Below, piece by piece: positions 1 to 8,849 of a DNA stretch of 64,000 nucleotides; the stretch's first letter is position 1, and each line of letters starts with the position of its first letter. The position numbers and the translations under genes are program-made. The DNA is from Xanthomarina maritima. Its GTDB lineage: Bacteria > Bacteroidota > Bacteroidia > Flavobacteriales > Flavobacteriaceae. The stretch covers positions 8,012-72,011 of the forward strand of contig NZ_VSFC01000019.1 of the NCBI RefSeq assembly GCF_008084905.1, given 5' to 3'. The notes under the pieces were generated by a model that had not been told where the DNA came from, did no database searches, and was given only the letters and a program-made list of their open reading frames with translations.

Positions 1-1148
1 TCGGTGGTCGCCGTATCATTAAAAAAATTGTAAGACCAACAAGTGAAGCCATTATTTGGAACACATATAAAGGTTGGATACAGTCTTATAGAGATTTACC
101 TTTACTAATTAATCAATGGGCAAATGTAGTTCGTTGGGAAATGCGTACTCGTTTATTTTTACGTACAGCCGAATTTTTGTGGCAAGAAGGACATACGGCT
201 CACGAAACAAAAGCTGAAGCCATACATGAAGCAGAATTAATGAATAATGTGTATGCAACTTTTGCTGAAAATTTTATGGCTATTCCAGTCATAAAAGGAA
301 TTAAAACAGCAAGTGAACGATTTGCAGGTGCAGTAGAAACTTATTGTATAGAAGCTTTGATGCAGGATGGTAAAGCATTACAAGCAGGTACATCTCATTT
401 TTTAGGTCAAAATTTTGCTAAAGCTTTTGATGTAAAGTTTACTTCCAAAGAAGGCATACAAGATTATGTTTGGGCTACTTCTTGGGGAGTTTCTACAAGA
501 CTTATGGGAGCATTAATAATGACTCATAGTGATGATTACGGATTGGTTTTGCCTCCTAATTTAGCACCAAATCAAGTTGTAATAGTGCCAATCTATAAAA
601 ATGACGAGCAATTTGAAGAAATAACTAAAATTGCCAATCTAATGATGAGCGATTTAAGAGCAAAACATATTTCTGTTAAATTTGATAATAGAACAACTAT
701 ACGTCCAGGTGCAAAATTTGCACAACACGAATTACAAGGTGTACCATTAAGAATTGCAATAGGACCAAAAGATTTAGAAAATGGTACCGTAGAGTTAGCT
801 AGAAGAGATACTCTAACAAAAGAAGTTATAGCTTTAGATAGTTTGACTTCTAAAGTTGAAAGTTTAATGATTGAAATTCAAAATACACTTTATAAAAAAG
901 CTTTAGACTTTAGAAACTCTCACATTACTTTAGTTGATGATTTTGAGGAATTTAAAACTGTTTTAGAATCAAAAGGAGGTTTTATATCAGCACATTGGGA
1001 TGGAACAGAAGAGACAGAATCTAAAATAAAGGAGCTTACAAAAGCAACAATTAGATGTATTCCAGTGGATGAAAAGGATGAAAAAGGTATTTGTGTGCTT
1101 ACTGGAAACCCTTCAAAACGTAGAGTATTGTTTGCAAAAGCCTATTAA
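1..1148 (+). CDS. proS: Prolyl-tRNA synthetase, C-terminal part (5' end cut by window)
   Basis: This is the last 381 codons (reading from base 3) of a class II prolyl-tRNA synthetase, which charges tRNA-Pro with proline in the cytoplasm. The visible part opens in the catalytic core: [10 protein letters not shown], then the motif 2 region [14 protein letters not shown] with QEGHTAH, then the motif 3-like [20 protein letters not shown]. An anticodon-binding domain follows. The protein ends in FAKAY, the C-terminal Tyr typical of the shorter archaeal/eukaryal-like ProS type (about 490 aa), so roughly 110 residues lie outside the window. The first in-frame ATG at 141 is internal, because the conserved core is already open before it. 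It ends 150 bp before tRNA-Glu. Confidence 0.96.
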   Translation, partial: GGRRIIKKIVRPTSEAIIWNTYKGWIQSYRDLPLLINQWANVVRWEMRTRLFLRTAEFLWQEGHTAHETKAEAIHEAELMNNVYATFAENFMAIPVIKGIKTASERFAGAVETYCIEALMQDGKALQAGTSHFLGQNFAKAFDVKFTSKEGIQDYVWATSWGVSTRLMGALIMTHSDDYGLVLPPNLAPNQVVIVPIYKNDEQFEEITKIANLMMSDLRAKHISVKFDNRTTIRPGAKFAQHELQGVPLRIAIGPKDLENGTVELARRDTLTKEVIALDSLTSKVESLMIEIQNTLYKKALDFRNSHITLVDDFEEFKTVLESKGGFISAHWDGTEETESKIKELTKATIRCIPVDEKDEKGICVLTGNPSKRRVLFAKAY

Positions 1149-1181
1149 TTAATTTTTTTTTAAAAAAATATTATTTAGGTG

Positions 1182-1211
1182 TTGCAACATTTAAAAATAG
1201 TTGTATTTTTG
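1182..1211 (+). promoter_or_regulatory. Bacteroidota-type promoter, distal copy
   Basis: TTG at 1182-1184 and TATTTTTG at 1204-1211, 19 bp apart, fit the Bacteroidota -33/-7 pattern (TTG, TAnnTTTG). It lies upstream of a second, similar promoter serving tRNA-Glu and rpsT. Confidence 0.6.
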
Positions 1212-1250
1212 CATCCGCAATGGAAACATTGTTAGTTATTTTGAAATGTA

Positions 1251-1281
1251 TTGCAAGTTTAAATATATAGTTATATATTTG
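1251..1281 (+). promoter_or_regulatory. Bacteroidota-type promoter, proximal copy, for tRNA-Glu/rpsT
   Basis: TTG at 1251-1253 and TATATTTG at 1274-1281, 20 bp apart, match the -33/-7 consensus of the primary Bacteroidota sigma factor. The -7 box ends 17 bp before the tRNA 5' end, which suits initiation just ahead of the tRNA. Confidence 0.7.
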
Positions 1282-1298
1282 CGCACTCAAAACCAAAT

Positions 1299-1370
1299 GG
1301 CCCGTTCGTCTATCGGCTAGGACGCCAGGTTTTCATCCTGGTAAGAGGGGTTCGATTCCCCTACGGGCTA
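1299..1370 (+). tRNA. tRNA-Glu (anticodon TTC)
   Basis: A full cloverleaf can be drawn. The acceptor GGCCCGT pairs with ACGGGCT, with a G-U first pair. The anticodon stem CCAGG/CCTGG holds loop TTTTCAT with anticodon TTC at 1332-1334. The T arm is AGGGG-TTCGATT-CCCCT and the discriminator base is A. CCA is not encoded. The gene is followed after 27 bp by rpsT and probably shares its transcript. Confidence 0.97.
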
Positions 1371-1397
1371 CAATTTTTATAAAAGAAAGATAATATA

Positions 1398-1649
1398 ATG
1401 GCAAATCATAAGTCAGCATTAAAAAGAATTAGAAGTAACGAAGCTAAACGTTTAAGAAACAAATATCAGCATAAGACAACACGTAATGCTATTAAGAAAT
1501 TAAGGGAATTAGAATCTAAAACAGAAGCTGAAACAATGTTTCCTACAATAGTTTCTATGATAGATAAATTAGCTAAAAAGAATATTATTCATAATAATAA
1601 AGCATCTAATTTAAAAGCTAGCTTGTCTAAGCACGTTGCATCTTTATAA
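1398..1649 (+). CDS. rpsT: 30S ribosomal protein S20
   Basis: An 83-aa, strongly basic, all-helical protein beginning MANHKSALKRIRSNEAKRLRN, the hallmark start of bacterial S20, and of normal family length (about 83-88 aa). S20 binds 16S rRNA and helps assemble the 30S subunit. It lies 27 bp behind tRNA-Glu, with no promoter visible between them, so co-transcription is likely. A clear intrinsic terminator follows at 1673-1708. Confidence 0.98.
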   Translation: MANHKSALKRIRSNEAKRLRNKYQHKTTRNAIKKLRELESKTEAETMFPTIVSMIDKLAKKNIIHNNKASNLKASLSKHVASL

Positions 1650-1672
1650 GCTACATATTATATAAAATATTT

Positions 1673-1708
1673 AAAAAGCCTTTCAATTTTAATTGAAAGG
1701 CTTTTTTT
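1673..1708 (+). terminator. Intrinsic terminator after rpsT
   Basis: The inverted repeat AAAGCCTTTCAATT / AATTGAAAGGCTTT is followed by a T-run, 25 bp after the rpsT stop codon. Confidence 0.9.
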
Positions 1709-1735
1709 ATGTCACATTATTTAAAATTATAATAT

Positions 1736-1769
1736 AAAAAAACCTTGATAAGCTATCAAGGTTTTTTTA
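1736..1769 (-). terminator. Intrinsic terminator after rho (could act on both strands)
   Basis: The stem AACCTTGATA/TATCAAGGTT (1741-1763) has an A-run before it and a T-run after it on the plus strand. It stands 24 bp past the rho stop codon on the minus strand. Confidence 0.85.
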
Positions 1770-1786
1770 TTAAAAGAGGGTTTAAA

Positions 1787-3439
1787 TTATCCGTTCATGG
1801 ATATTAAAAATTCTTCATTATTTCTTGTTTGTTTGAATCTATCATTTATAAATTCCATAGCTTCTACAGGATTCATATCTGCTAAATACTTACGCATAAC
1901 CCACATTCTTTGAATGGTATTTTCATCTAATAATAAGTCATCACGTCTAGTACTTGAAGAAGTAAGGTCTATAGCAGGGAAAATTCTACGATTAGATATT
2001 TTTCTATCTAATTGTAATTCCATATTTCCTGTTCCTTTAAATTCTTCAAAGATAACTTCATCCATTTTAGATCCAGTTTCAGTTAGAGCTGTTGCAATAA
2101 TAGTTAAAGAGCCACCATTTTCAATATTTCTAGCAGCACCAAAGAAACGCTTTGGTTTGTGTAAAGCATTTGCATCCACACCACCACTTAATATTTTTCC
2201 AGATGCAGGTTGCACTGTATTGTATGCTCTAGCTAGACGTGTTATTGAATCTAATAATATAACTACATCATGTCCACATTCTACAAGTCGTTTAGCTTTT
2301 TCTAATACGATGTCGGCTATTTTTACATGTTCATGAGCTTCTTTATCGAAAGTTGAAGCAATTACTTCACCACGTACATTACGTTGCATGTCTGTAACTT
2401 CTTCTGGACGTTCATCAATAAGAAGTATCATTTGATATACTTCGGGATGGTTTGCTGCAATTGCATTAGCAACATCCTTTAATAACATGGTTTTACCAGT
2501 TTTAGGCTGTGAGACTATCATACCACGTTGTCCTTTTCCAATTGGTGAAAATAAGTCCATAATTCTAGTAGAAATTGTGCTTTGTCTTTCAGCTAAATTA
2601 AATTTTTCTTGAGGAAAAAGTGGCGTTAAATGTTCGAAAGATACTCTGTCTCTAACCACATCTGGGCTTTGACCATTAATCTTATTTACTTTAATTAAAG
2701 GGAAATATTTTTCTCCTTCTTTAGGAGGTCTCACATTTCCAAGAACTGTGTCTCCTTTTTTTAACCCAAATAATCTAATCTGAGATTGCGAGACATAAAT
2801 ATCATCAGGAGATGATAAGTAATTGTAATCTGATGAACGTAAAAAACCATATCCATCTTGCATGACGTCTAAAACACCTTCACTTTCAATAATGGCATCA
2901 AATTCAAAATCTGGCTCTCGATACCTATTTCTAGTATCTTTGTTTCCATTTGAATTGCCCTGATTTTGTTTTTTATTTTGGTTCGGATTTTTATTTTCTC
3001 TTTTTTGACGATTTTGATTGTCGTTTTTAGAATGAGTTTTTTTCTCATCCTTACTCTCATCTTTGCTTTTGTTTTCAGTATTCTGATTAGAATTTGAAGG
3101 GTTCGTAGATTGAGGTTTTTGATTTTCAGATTTAGGAGTTTCGGCCTTAGGAGTTTCAGTTTTTACATTTTGAGTTTGTTTTTGTTCTGATTTTTGATTC
3201 TCTCTTGCTGGCCTTTGTACTCTTTGTCTAGGCTTTTTGTCTTGTTGTTTTGGAGCTTCTTTTTTTGGCTCTTCTTTAACAACTTCTTTTACTGCTTTTG
3301 GGTTGGCAGCTTGTTGATCTAGTATTTGATACACCAAATCTAATTTTTTTAAAGAACGATACTTCGAAACGTTCAATTTACTAGCTATCTCCTGTAACTC
3401 AGGAAGCTTCATTTCTTTTAATTGTGAGATTTCAAACAT
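1787..3439 (-). CDS. rho: Transcription termination factor Rho with long disordered insertion
   Basis: A 550-aa hexameric RNA-dependent ATPase that ends transcription. Residues 1-45 form the Rho N-terminal helical domain. Residues about 46-178 are low-complexity and rich in Lys, Asn, Gln, Glu and Pro, an insertion absent from the 419-aa E. coli protein. The cold-shock-type RNA-binding domain follows (about 186-255, DGYGFLR). In the ATPase core, Walker A is QPKTGKT (311-317) and Walker B is VVILLDS (392-398), followed by TRLARAYN. It is transcribed alone. The insertion is typical of Bacteroidota Rho; in Bacteroides thetaiotaomicron such a region has been linked to condensate formation. Whether it does so here is unknown. 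Confidence 0.97.
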   Translation of the reverse strand: MFEISQLKEMKLPELQEIASKLNVSKYRSLKKLDLVYQILDQQAANPKAVKEVVKEEPKKEAPKQQDKKPRQRVQRPARENQKSEQKQTQNVKTETPKAETPKSENQKPQSTNPSNSNQNTENKSKDESKDEKKTHSKNDNQNRQKRENKNPNQNKKQNQGNSNGNKDTRNRYREPDFEFDAIIESEGVLDVMQDGYGFLRSSDYNYLSSPDDIYVSQSQIRLFGLKKGDTVLGNVRPPKEGEKYFPLIKVNKINGQSPDVVRDRVSFEHLTPLFPQEKFNLAERQSTISTRIMDLFSPIGKGQRGMIVSQPKTGKTMLLKDVANAIAANHPEVYQMILLIDERPEEVTDMQRNVRGEVIASTFDKEAHEHVKIADIVLEKAKRLVECGHDVVILLDSITRLARAYNTVQPASGKILSGGVDANALHKPKRFFGAARNIENGGSLTIIATALTETGSKMDEVIFEEFKGTGNMELQLDRKISNRRIFPAIDLTSSSTRRDDLLLDENTIQRMWVMRKYLADMNPVEAMEFINDRFKQTRNNEEFLISMNG

Positions 3440-3606
3440 GGATGTTGAATTGAATATTTGTATTAAATATTTAAATTGATTTTTTCTGAAAAAAATTGAT
3501 TTTATTCTGAAGAATTAATAGCTTACAACTGTGATAGTTGTAATTTATTAATGCAATTATACAACTTTATTTTATTTATTTAAGTTAATTTTTAAAAAGA
3601 AACTAT

Positions 3607-3614
3607 TATTTTTG
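3607..3614 (+). promoter_or_regulatory. -7 promoter element for the DUF4293 gene
   Basis: TATTTTTG is an exact TAnnTTTG match 22 bp before the ATG at 3636. No convincing -33 TTG is seen at the expected distance. Confidence 0.45.
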
Positions 3615-3635
3615 TGCCTTTAAATTGAATAATTA

Positions 3636-4046
3636 ATGCTTCAAAGAATTCAAACTATATATTTATTAATTGCTGCCGGAGTTTCTGGAGGACTTATTTA
3701 TGTGTTCGAATTATGGACAACTCCTGAAAATGTAAAAATATATGCAGTAGATGTAAATTATATTTTTGCTTTGTTTCTGGTGTCAGCATTCATTTCAATA
3801 CTATCTATTTCAAGATTTAAACATAGAAAATCTCAATTTATGTTGGGACGACTAAACATAATATTAAACTTTTTTTTACTAGGATTATTTGTGTATCAAT
3901 CTCTAAATTTATCTGGAGAAACTGTAGTTTCAGAGAAAGGTATTGGGATTTTTCTTCCTATTATTTCTATCGTGTTTTTGGCATTAGCCAATAAAGCCAT
4001 TAAGAAGGATGAAGATCTCGTAAAATCTGTAGATCGATTAAGATAA
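3636..4046 (+). CDS. DUF4293 family membrane protein
   Basis: A 136-aa protein with four predicted membrane segments (about residues 6-26, 42-58, 71-90, 104-120) and a short charged tail (KKDEDLVKSVDRLR). The opening MLQRIQTIYLLIAA and overall layout match DUF4293, a Bacteroidota family of unknown function. It is often found beside rho in this group, and here it is divergent from rho across a 196-bp gap. No catalytic motif is visible. The family call is from memory of the pattern, not from a search. Confidence 0.8.
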   Translation: MLQRIQTIYLLIAAGVSGGLIYVFELWTTPENVKIYAVDVNYIFALFLVSAFISILSISRFKHRKSQFMLGRLNIILNFFLLGLFVYQSLNLSGETVVSEKGIGIFLPIISIVFLALANKAIKKDEDLVKSVDRLR

Positions 4047-4075
4047 GCCTATCATCTTAGTAGTATTAGTGCGTT

Positions 4076-4106
4076 AACCCAAGGTGAAGACCTTGGGTTT
4101 TTTTAT
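4076..4106 (+). terminator. Intrinsic terminator after DUF4293 gene
   Basis: The stem AACCCAAGGT/ACCTTGGGTT with a GAAG loop is followed by a T-run. It lies between two convergent genes. Confidence 0.88.
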
Positions 4107-4600
4107 TACCTGTTTTCAAATTCAATAACTTCTAAGTCTTTAATATTGTTGTCATCGATTATAAATCGAAGCATGGTTCTAACTTTATGAAACCCATATT
4201 TTCCAACAGCACCAGGATTCATATGCAATAAGTTTAATTTCTTATCAGGCATTACTTTTAGAATATGAGAATGGCCACAGATAAATAAATCTGGTGGGTT
4301 CTTTCTTAAAGCTTCCCTAATTCTAATATCATATCTATTTGGATATCCTCCAATATGTGTTATCCAAACATCTATACCTTCACACTTAAATCTATTGTTT
4401 TCTGGAAATTCTGCTCTAGCGTCCTGACTATCAATATTTCCAAAAACAGCTTTTAATGGTTTTATATTCTTTATTTGGTTAGTTACGTTTAAATCTCCTA
4501 TATCTCCTGCATGCCAAACTTCATCTGCTTGTTTAACATGTTTAATAATAGCATTATCTATATAGCCATGAGTGTCAGAGAGGAGAAGGATTTTTTTCAT
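4106..4600 (-). CDS. YfcE/MJ0936-type metallophosphodiesterase
   Basis: A 164-aa cytoplasmic calcineurin-like phosphoesterase of the small YfcE/Vps29 class. All metal-binding motifs are visible: DTH near residue 9, AGDIGD near 36, GNID near 54, and CGHSH near 108, with a downstream GAVGKYG. Family members hydrolyse phosphodiesters with Mn2+ or similar metals; the natural substrate cannot be told from the sequence. The start MKKILLLSDTHG places the first metal ligand at the usual distance. It converges on the DUF4293 gene and diverges from truA. Confidence 0.9.
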   Translation of the reverse strand: MKKILLLSDTHGYIDNAIIKHVKQADEVWHAGDIGDLNVTNQIKNIKPLKAVFGNIDSQDARAEFPENNRFKCEGIDVWITHIGGYPNRYDIRIREALRKNPPDLFICGHSHILKVMPDKKLNLLHMNPGAVGKYGFHKVRTMLRFIIDDNNIKDLEVIEFENR

Positions 4601-4675
4601 AGTGGCTTTCCAAGAAAGTAAGAATCTCTTTTATTATTTAACTTTTATTTGAAATTCAAAGAAGGATTAAAATTC

Positions 4676-4683
4676 TATCTTTG
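4676..4683 (+). promoter_or_regulatory. -7 promoter element for truA
   Basis: TATCTTTG fits TAnnTTTG and lies 25 bp before the TTG start of truA. The nearest upstream TTG (4649) is about 24 bp away, slightly long for the -33 box. Confidence 0.45.
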
Positions 4684-4708
4684 CTTTTCACAAAAATAGC
4701 ATTTTCAC

Positions 4709-5458
4709 TTGAGATATTTTTTAGAGCTTTCATATAATGGAAAAGGGTATCATGGTTGGCAAAGTCAACCCAATGCTATCTCTGTTCAAGAAGTTATTGA
4801 AAAATCCTTATCCACGCTTTTAAATAAACCAATTGCTATTGTTGGTGCAGGAAGAACAGATGCTGGAGTACATGCTAAGCAAATGTTTGCACATTTTGAA
4901 ACAGATATAGCATTTGAAGTTGAAGATTTAATTTATAAGCTCAATTCTTTTTTACCTAAAGATATTGCCGTTTTGGATATTTTTAAAGTTATGCCTGACG
5001 CTCATGCCAGATTTGATGCTATAAGTAGAGCTTATCTATATAGAATATCACTATCTAAAGATGTTTTTAATTATGATGCTTCTTATTATTTAAAGCAGAG
5101 TTTAGATGTCTTTAAAATGAAAGAAGCATCGAAAATATTATTAGAATATAAAGATTTTCAATGTTTTTCTAAAAGTCAAACAGATGTAAACACTTATAAT
5201 TGTGATATTGTATATGCAGATTGGCATCTAATTGAAAATGAATTGCAATTTCATATTAAAGCAGATAGGTTTTTAAGAAATATGGTAAGAGCTATTGTTG
5301 GAACATTAATAAATATAGGTTTAGGGAAATTAGATGTTGAAGATTTACACTCTATTATAAAATCTAAAAATAGAAGCGAAGCTGGTTTTTCTGTTCCAGC
5401 ACATGGTTTGTATTTAATAGAAGTTTTATATCCTAATACAATTAAAATAACTGAATAA
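4709..5458 (+). CDS. truA: tRNA pseudouridine(38-40) synthase TruA
   Basis: A 249-aa enzyme that isomerises U38-U40 in the anticodon arm of many tRNAs. The catalytic motif GAGRTDAGVHA is present with Asp51. Other family blocks include YNGKGYHGWQ (residues 9-18) and FLRNMVRAIVGTL (about 193-205). The length is normal. The start codon is TTG: MRYFLELSYNGKGYHGWQ is the conserved N-terminus and no ATG or GTG lies close upstream in frame. An ABC exporter follows after 27 bp and is probably co-transcribed. Confidence 0.96.
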   Translation: MRYFLELSYNGKGYHGWQSQPNAISVQEVIEKSLSTLLNKPIAIVGAGRTDAGVHAKQMFAHFETDIAFEVEDLIYKLNSFLPKDIAVLDIFKVMPDAHARFDAISRAYLYRISLSKDVFNYDASYYLKQSLDVFKMKEASKILLEYKDFQCFSKSQTDVNTYNCDIVYADWHLIENELQFHIKADRFLRNMVRAIVGTLINIGLGKLDVEDLHSIIKSKNRSEAGFSVPAHGLYLIEVLYPNTIKITE

Positions 5459-5485
5459 TAAAAAAAAAATCAGTAGAAAAAATAT

Positions 5486-7249
5486 ATGAGTAAAATAGAC
5501 TCCATTTTTGAAATAGAATTATCTAAAAAACTGTTGAAGTTTATTAAACCATATAAACATGTTTTTTTTGGAGTCCTTACAGCAGTTATTTTACTAGCAA
5601 TTTTTGGTGCGTTAAGGCCATATATTTTACAACAAGCAATTGATAAAAATATTGTTACCAAAACTATTGAAGGGTTTTTACCATATATATATCTAATGGC
5701 AGGACTGCTTTTTGCTGAAGTTGTTTGTCAATTACTATTTATATATTATTCAGGATATTTAGGACAAAGTGTGGTGAAAGATATTCGTGTTAAGCTGTTT
5801 GATCACATGATTCGTTTTAGAATGAAATACTTCGATAATTCTTCTGTTGGAGTGTTAATAACTAGAGCTGTAACAGATATGGAACGAATAGCAGATGTAT
5901 TTGGTGAAGGTCTTTTTATGATTTTTAGAGATTTACTTACCATGATAGTAGTTTCATTAGTAATGTTATATATGAACTGGGAATTAAGTTTGATTGTATT
6001 TTTAATGTTACCATTAGTTTTATATGCTACTAGGCTATTTCAAAAATATATGAAACGTGCCTTCGAAGAAGTAAGAACTGAAGTATCCAATCTCAATTCT
6101 TTTGTTCAAGAACGTTTAACTGGAATGAAAATTCTTCAATTGTTTACAAGAGAAGATACAGAGTATAAAAAGTTTAAAGAAATAAATAATAGACATAAAA
6201 AAGGCTGGCTAAAAACGGTTTGGTATAACTCTATTTTCTTTCCAATTGCCGAATTATCTTCTTCAATTACAATTGGTCTTATTGCATGGTATGGTGGATT
6301 AAATACAGTAATTGATCAAACAGCATCATTAGGAGACTTAACAGCTTTTATAATGATGATTCCTATGTTGTTTAGACCACTTCGTCAAATTGCTGATAAG
6401 TTTAATACGCTTCAAATGGGAATGGTTGCGGCAAAAAGAGTTTTTAGAGTGTTAGATACAACATCTCAAATCGATGATATTGGAACTCAGGTAGCTTCTC
6501 ATTTTAAAGGACATATTTCATTTAAGGATGTTCATTTTAGTTATGTAGAAGATGAAGAAGTTTTAAAAGGAATTTCATTTGAAGTAAATGCAGGCGAAAC
6601 AGTTGCTATTGTTGGAGCTACTGGAGCTGGAAAATCTACTATTATTAATTTATTGAATCGGTTTTACGATATCAATCAAGGTGTTATTTGTATAGATGAT
6701 TTCAATATTAAAAAATTTACTCTCAAGTCATTACGAGCACAAATTGCTATTGTATTACAAGATGTGTTTTTGTTTGCTGATACAATTTTTAATAACATTA
6801 GTTTAAATAATCCAGATATTTTAATTGAAGATGTTGAGCAAGCTGCAAAAGATATTGGAATTCATGATTTTATTATGAGTCTTCCAAATGGATACCATTA
6901 TAATGTTAAGGAAAGAGGCGCTATGTTATCATCTGGACAAAGACAATTAATTTCGTTTTTAAGAGCTTATGTAACCAATCCAAGTATTTTGGTTTTAGAT
7001 GAAGCGACTTCTTCAGTCGATTCTTATTCTGAGCAACTTATACAAAATGCTACTGCTAAAATTACCAAAGATAGAACGTCCATTGTTATTGCTCACAGAT
7101 TAGCTACCATAAAAAAAGCTGATAAAATAATTGTGATGGATGCTGGGCAAATTGTTGAAATAGGCACACATAAAGAACTTCTTAAAAAGCAAAATGGCTA
7201 CTATAAGAATTTGTACGAAGTGCAATTTTTAAAGGAAGAAATTATGTAG
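5486..7249 (+). CDS. ABC exporter, fused permease and ATPase (MsbA/MdlB-like)
   Basis: A 587-aa type IV ABC half-transporter. The membrane domain (residues 1-315) has about six helices. The ATPase has Walker A GATGAGKS (377-384), signature LSSGQRQ (481-487), Walker B ILVLDEA (501-507) and H-loop His537. Such proteins work as dimers in the inner membrane and export lipids or drugs; the substrate is not evident. The signature begins LSSGQ rather than the commoner LSGGQ. It follows truA by 27 bp, and its last 8 bp overlap the convergent DUF3667 gene with no terminator between. Confidence 0.93.
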   Translation: MSKIDSIFEIELSKKLLKFIKPYKHVFFGVLTAVILLAIFGALRPYILQQAIDKNIVTKTIEGFLPYIYLMAGLLFAEVVCQLLFIYYSGYLGQSVVKDIRVKLFDHMIRFRMKYFDNSSVGVLITRAVTDMERIADVFGEGLFMIFRDLLTMIVVSLVMLYMNWELSLIVFLMLPLVLYATRLFQKYMKRAFEEVRTEVSNLNSFVQERLTGMKILQLFTREDTEYKKFKEINNRHKKGWLKTVWYNSIFFPIAELSSSITIGLIAWYGGLNTVIDQTASLGDLTAFIMMIPMLFRPLRQIADKFNTLQMGMVAAKRVFRVLDTTSQIDDIGTQVASHFKGHISFKDVHFSYVEDEEVLKGISFEVNAGETVAIVGATGAGKSTIINLLNRFYDINQGVICIDDFNIKKFTLKSLRAQIAIVLQDVFLFADTIFNNISLNNPDILIEDVEQAAKDIGIHDFIMSLPNGYHYNVKERGAMLSSGQRQLISFLRAYVTNPSILVLDEATSSVDSYSEQLIQNATAKITKDRTSIVIAHRLATIKKADKIIVMDAGQIVEIGTHKELLKKQNGYYKNLYEVQFLKEEIM

Positions 7250-8027
7250 GTTTTACTGCTTTAGCAAACTCAGCAAAACCACCATAATATATAATCATAA
7301 TTAATATTAATAATATAACTAAGATTATGTATAATGCAAAGCCTACAATAAAAAATAATAAGGTTTTTAAAACAATACCTTTTAGACTTAAATCAAAAAC
7401 ACGTTTTAAACAATAAGCTGAAAAACCTATTTGAAACATTATAGTGTATAAAGTTATATTTCCCATAGTAAAACCTAAAGCCAGAGCAATAAGTGTTGGC
7501 AGAATCATTGCCAAAGAATTTTGCGAAAGGATATAAAGAAACATCACTAGATGCTCAGTATAATTATATTTTTTTTTGTTGAAGAACACAATTTTAGATA
7601 CCAAAGCATATAATGGAATAAATGACATGAGTACTATTGATTGATACTCAAACATATTCTTCATCCATTTATTAGACATTTGAGCTTGGCCTTCAGCAAC
7701 AAAGTCAGTAAGATCTAATCCTTCTGGGAAAAATTTAGAGATAAAAAACATTTGCAACCCTGCAAGTGTAATGGTTATAGCAAAGAAGCTTATTGGATTT
7801 ACATATTTTTTTCTGGTGCCATCAATATAAGATCCAATAACATCTTCGGGTTTTGTAAAAAGGCAAATAAATGTTTGTAGAAATTTATTATCGTAATTTA
7901 GAAATTGTTCACTAAAATTTTCAAATAGATTTGAAATAGTAAGTCTGTTTTTAATTATTTTCCCACCACAGTTTTTGCAATATAAATCTGTATCAGTTAA
8001 ATTAGTTTTACAGTTCTTACAAGTCAT
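7242..8027 (-). CDS. DUF3667 family membrane protein with N-terminal zinc ribbon
   Basis: A 261-aa protein. The N-terminus has two CxxC pairs (C3/C6 and C17/C20), a zinc-ribbon knuckle. A conserved block (FLQTFICLFTKPEDVIGSYI, then GTRKKYVNPISFF, about residues 50-80) is typical of DUF3667, followed by about five membrane helices. The function is unknown. It is the last gene of a minus-strand operon (folP, lipoprotein, cdaA, this gene), one base after the cdaA stop codon. Its end overlaps the convergent ABC exporter gene by 8 bp. Confidence 0.82.
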   Translation of the reverse strand: MTCKNCKTNLTDTDLYCKNCGGKIIKNRLTISNLFENFSEQFLNYDNKFLQTFICLFTKPEDVIGSYIDGTRKKYVNPISFFAITITLAGLQMFFISKFFPEGLDLTDFVAEGQAQMSNKWMKNMFEYQSIVLMSFIPLYALVSKIVFFNKKKYNYTEHLVMFLYILSQNSLAMILPTLIALALGFTMGNITLYTIMFQIGFSAYCLKRVFDLSLKGIVLKTLLFFIVGFALYIILVILLILIMIIYYGGFAEFAKAVKPT

Positions 8028-8028
8028 A

Positions 8029-8814
8029 TTATGCTAAATCTTTTTTTATTAATTGAGTTAATTCTTGAATATCTTTAAACATAATAAACTCTCCATCTTT
8101 AAAAAAAGATATTTGTCCTGTTTCTTCACTTACAACAAGAGCAAGTGCATCTGTTTTTTCTGTAATACCAACTGCTGCTCTATGTCTTAATCCAAAACGT
8201 TTTGGTAATGTTTTTTCGTTATTAATTGGTAGAATAACTCTTGTTGCTTTTACAATATTATCTGCAATAATTATGGCACCATCGTGTAATGGACTATTTT
8301 TAAAAAAGATACTCTCGATTATAGGTTGTGTGACTTTAATTCTCATTTCATCACCTGTATTAGCAAGAAAATCAAGATTGTTGTTACATTCAAAAACAAT
8401 TAAAGCACCAGTTTTTGTTGTAGCCATTTTATTGCATGCGGCTACAATAGCATCAACATCAGTTTTGTTATCAGCTTCTGTTTTTAAAAATTTAAATTGT
8501 TGAAAAAATTTTCGTCGTTTACTAAAATTAGTAGAGCCAACCATTAATAAGAATTTTCTAATTTCTTGTTGAAAAACAACTATTAAGGCAATTAATCCAA
8601 CACTCATAAAACCGCCTAGAATCTTACTAAGCATCTTCATTTGAAGCGCATCAGTTAATAAATAAATAAAGTAGATAATTACAATTCCTATAAAGATATT
8701 AATAGCAACAGTCCCCTTTACAAGTTTATAAACATAATAGAGTAGAAGTGCTACCAAAATAACATCTATAATGTCTATAGCAGTAAATTTTAAAAGGTCG
8801 TTAAAGATTTCCAA
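8029..8814 (-). CDS. cdaA: Diadenylate cyclase, membrane-anchored CdaA type
   Basis: A 261-aa enzyme that condenses two ATP into cyclic di-AMP, a second messenger controlling potassium, osmolyte and cell-wall homeostasis in other bacteria. Three N-terminal membrane helices (about residues 13-88) precede the DAC (DisA_N) domain. Both active-site motifs are intact: DGA at 178-180 (LHDGAIII) and RHR at 210-212 (LRHRAAVG). It sits 35 bp after the lipoprotein gene, downstream of folP, an arrangement I recall from other Bacteroidota. No c-di-AMP phosphodiesterase or CdaR regulator is seen in the window. Confidence 0.95.
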   Translation of the reverse strand: MEIFNDLLKFTAIDIIDVILVALLLYYVYKLVKGTVAINIFIGIVIIYFIYLLTDALQMKMLSKILGGFMSVGLIALIVVFQQEIRKFLLMVGSTNFSKRRKFFQQFKFLKTEADNKTDVDAIVAACNKMATTKTGALIVFECNNNLDFLANTGDEMRIKVTQPIIESIFFKNSPLHDGAIIIADNIVKATRVILPINNEKTLPKRFGLRHRAAVGITEKTDALALVVSEETGQISFFKDGEFIMFKDIQELTQLIKKDLA

Positions 8815-8849
8815 GAGTTAGGTGTTTTGGTAAATTTAGCAAAATATAC

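Noticed and set aside
1914-2336. Plus-strand frame of 140 codons inside rho
   Set aside because: It is antisense to the highly conserved ATPase core of rho and has no family features; it is a shadow of rho codon bias.
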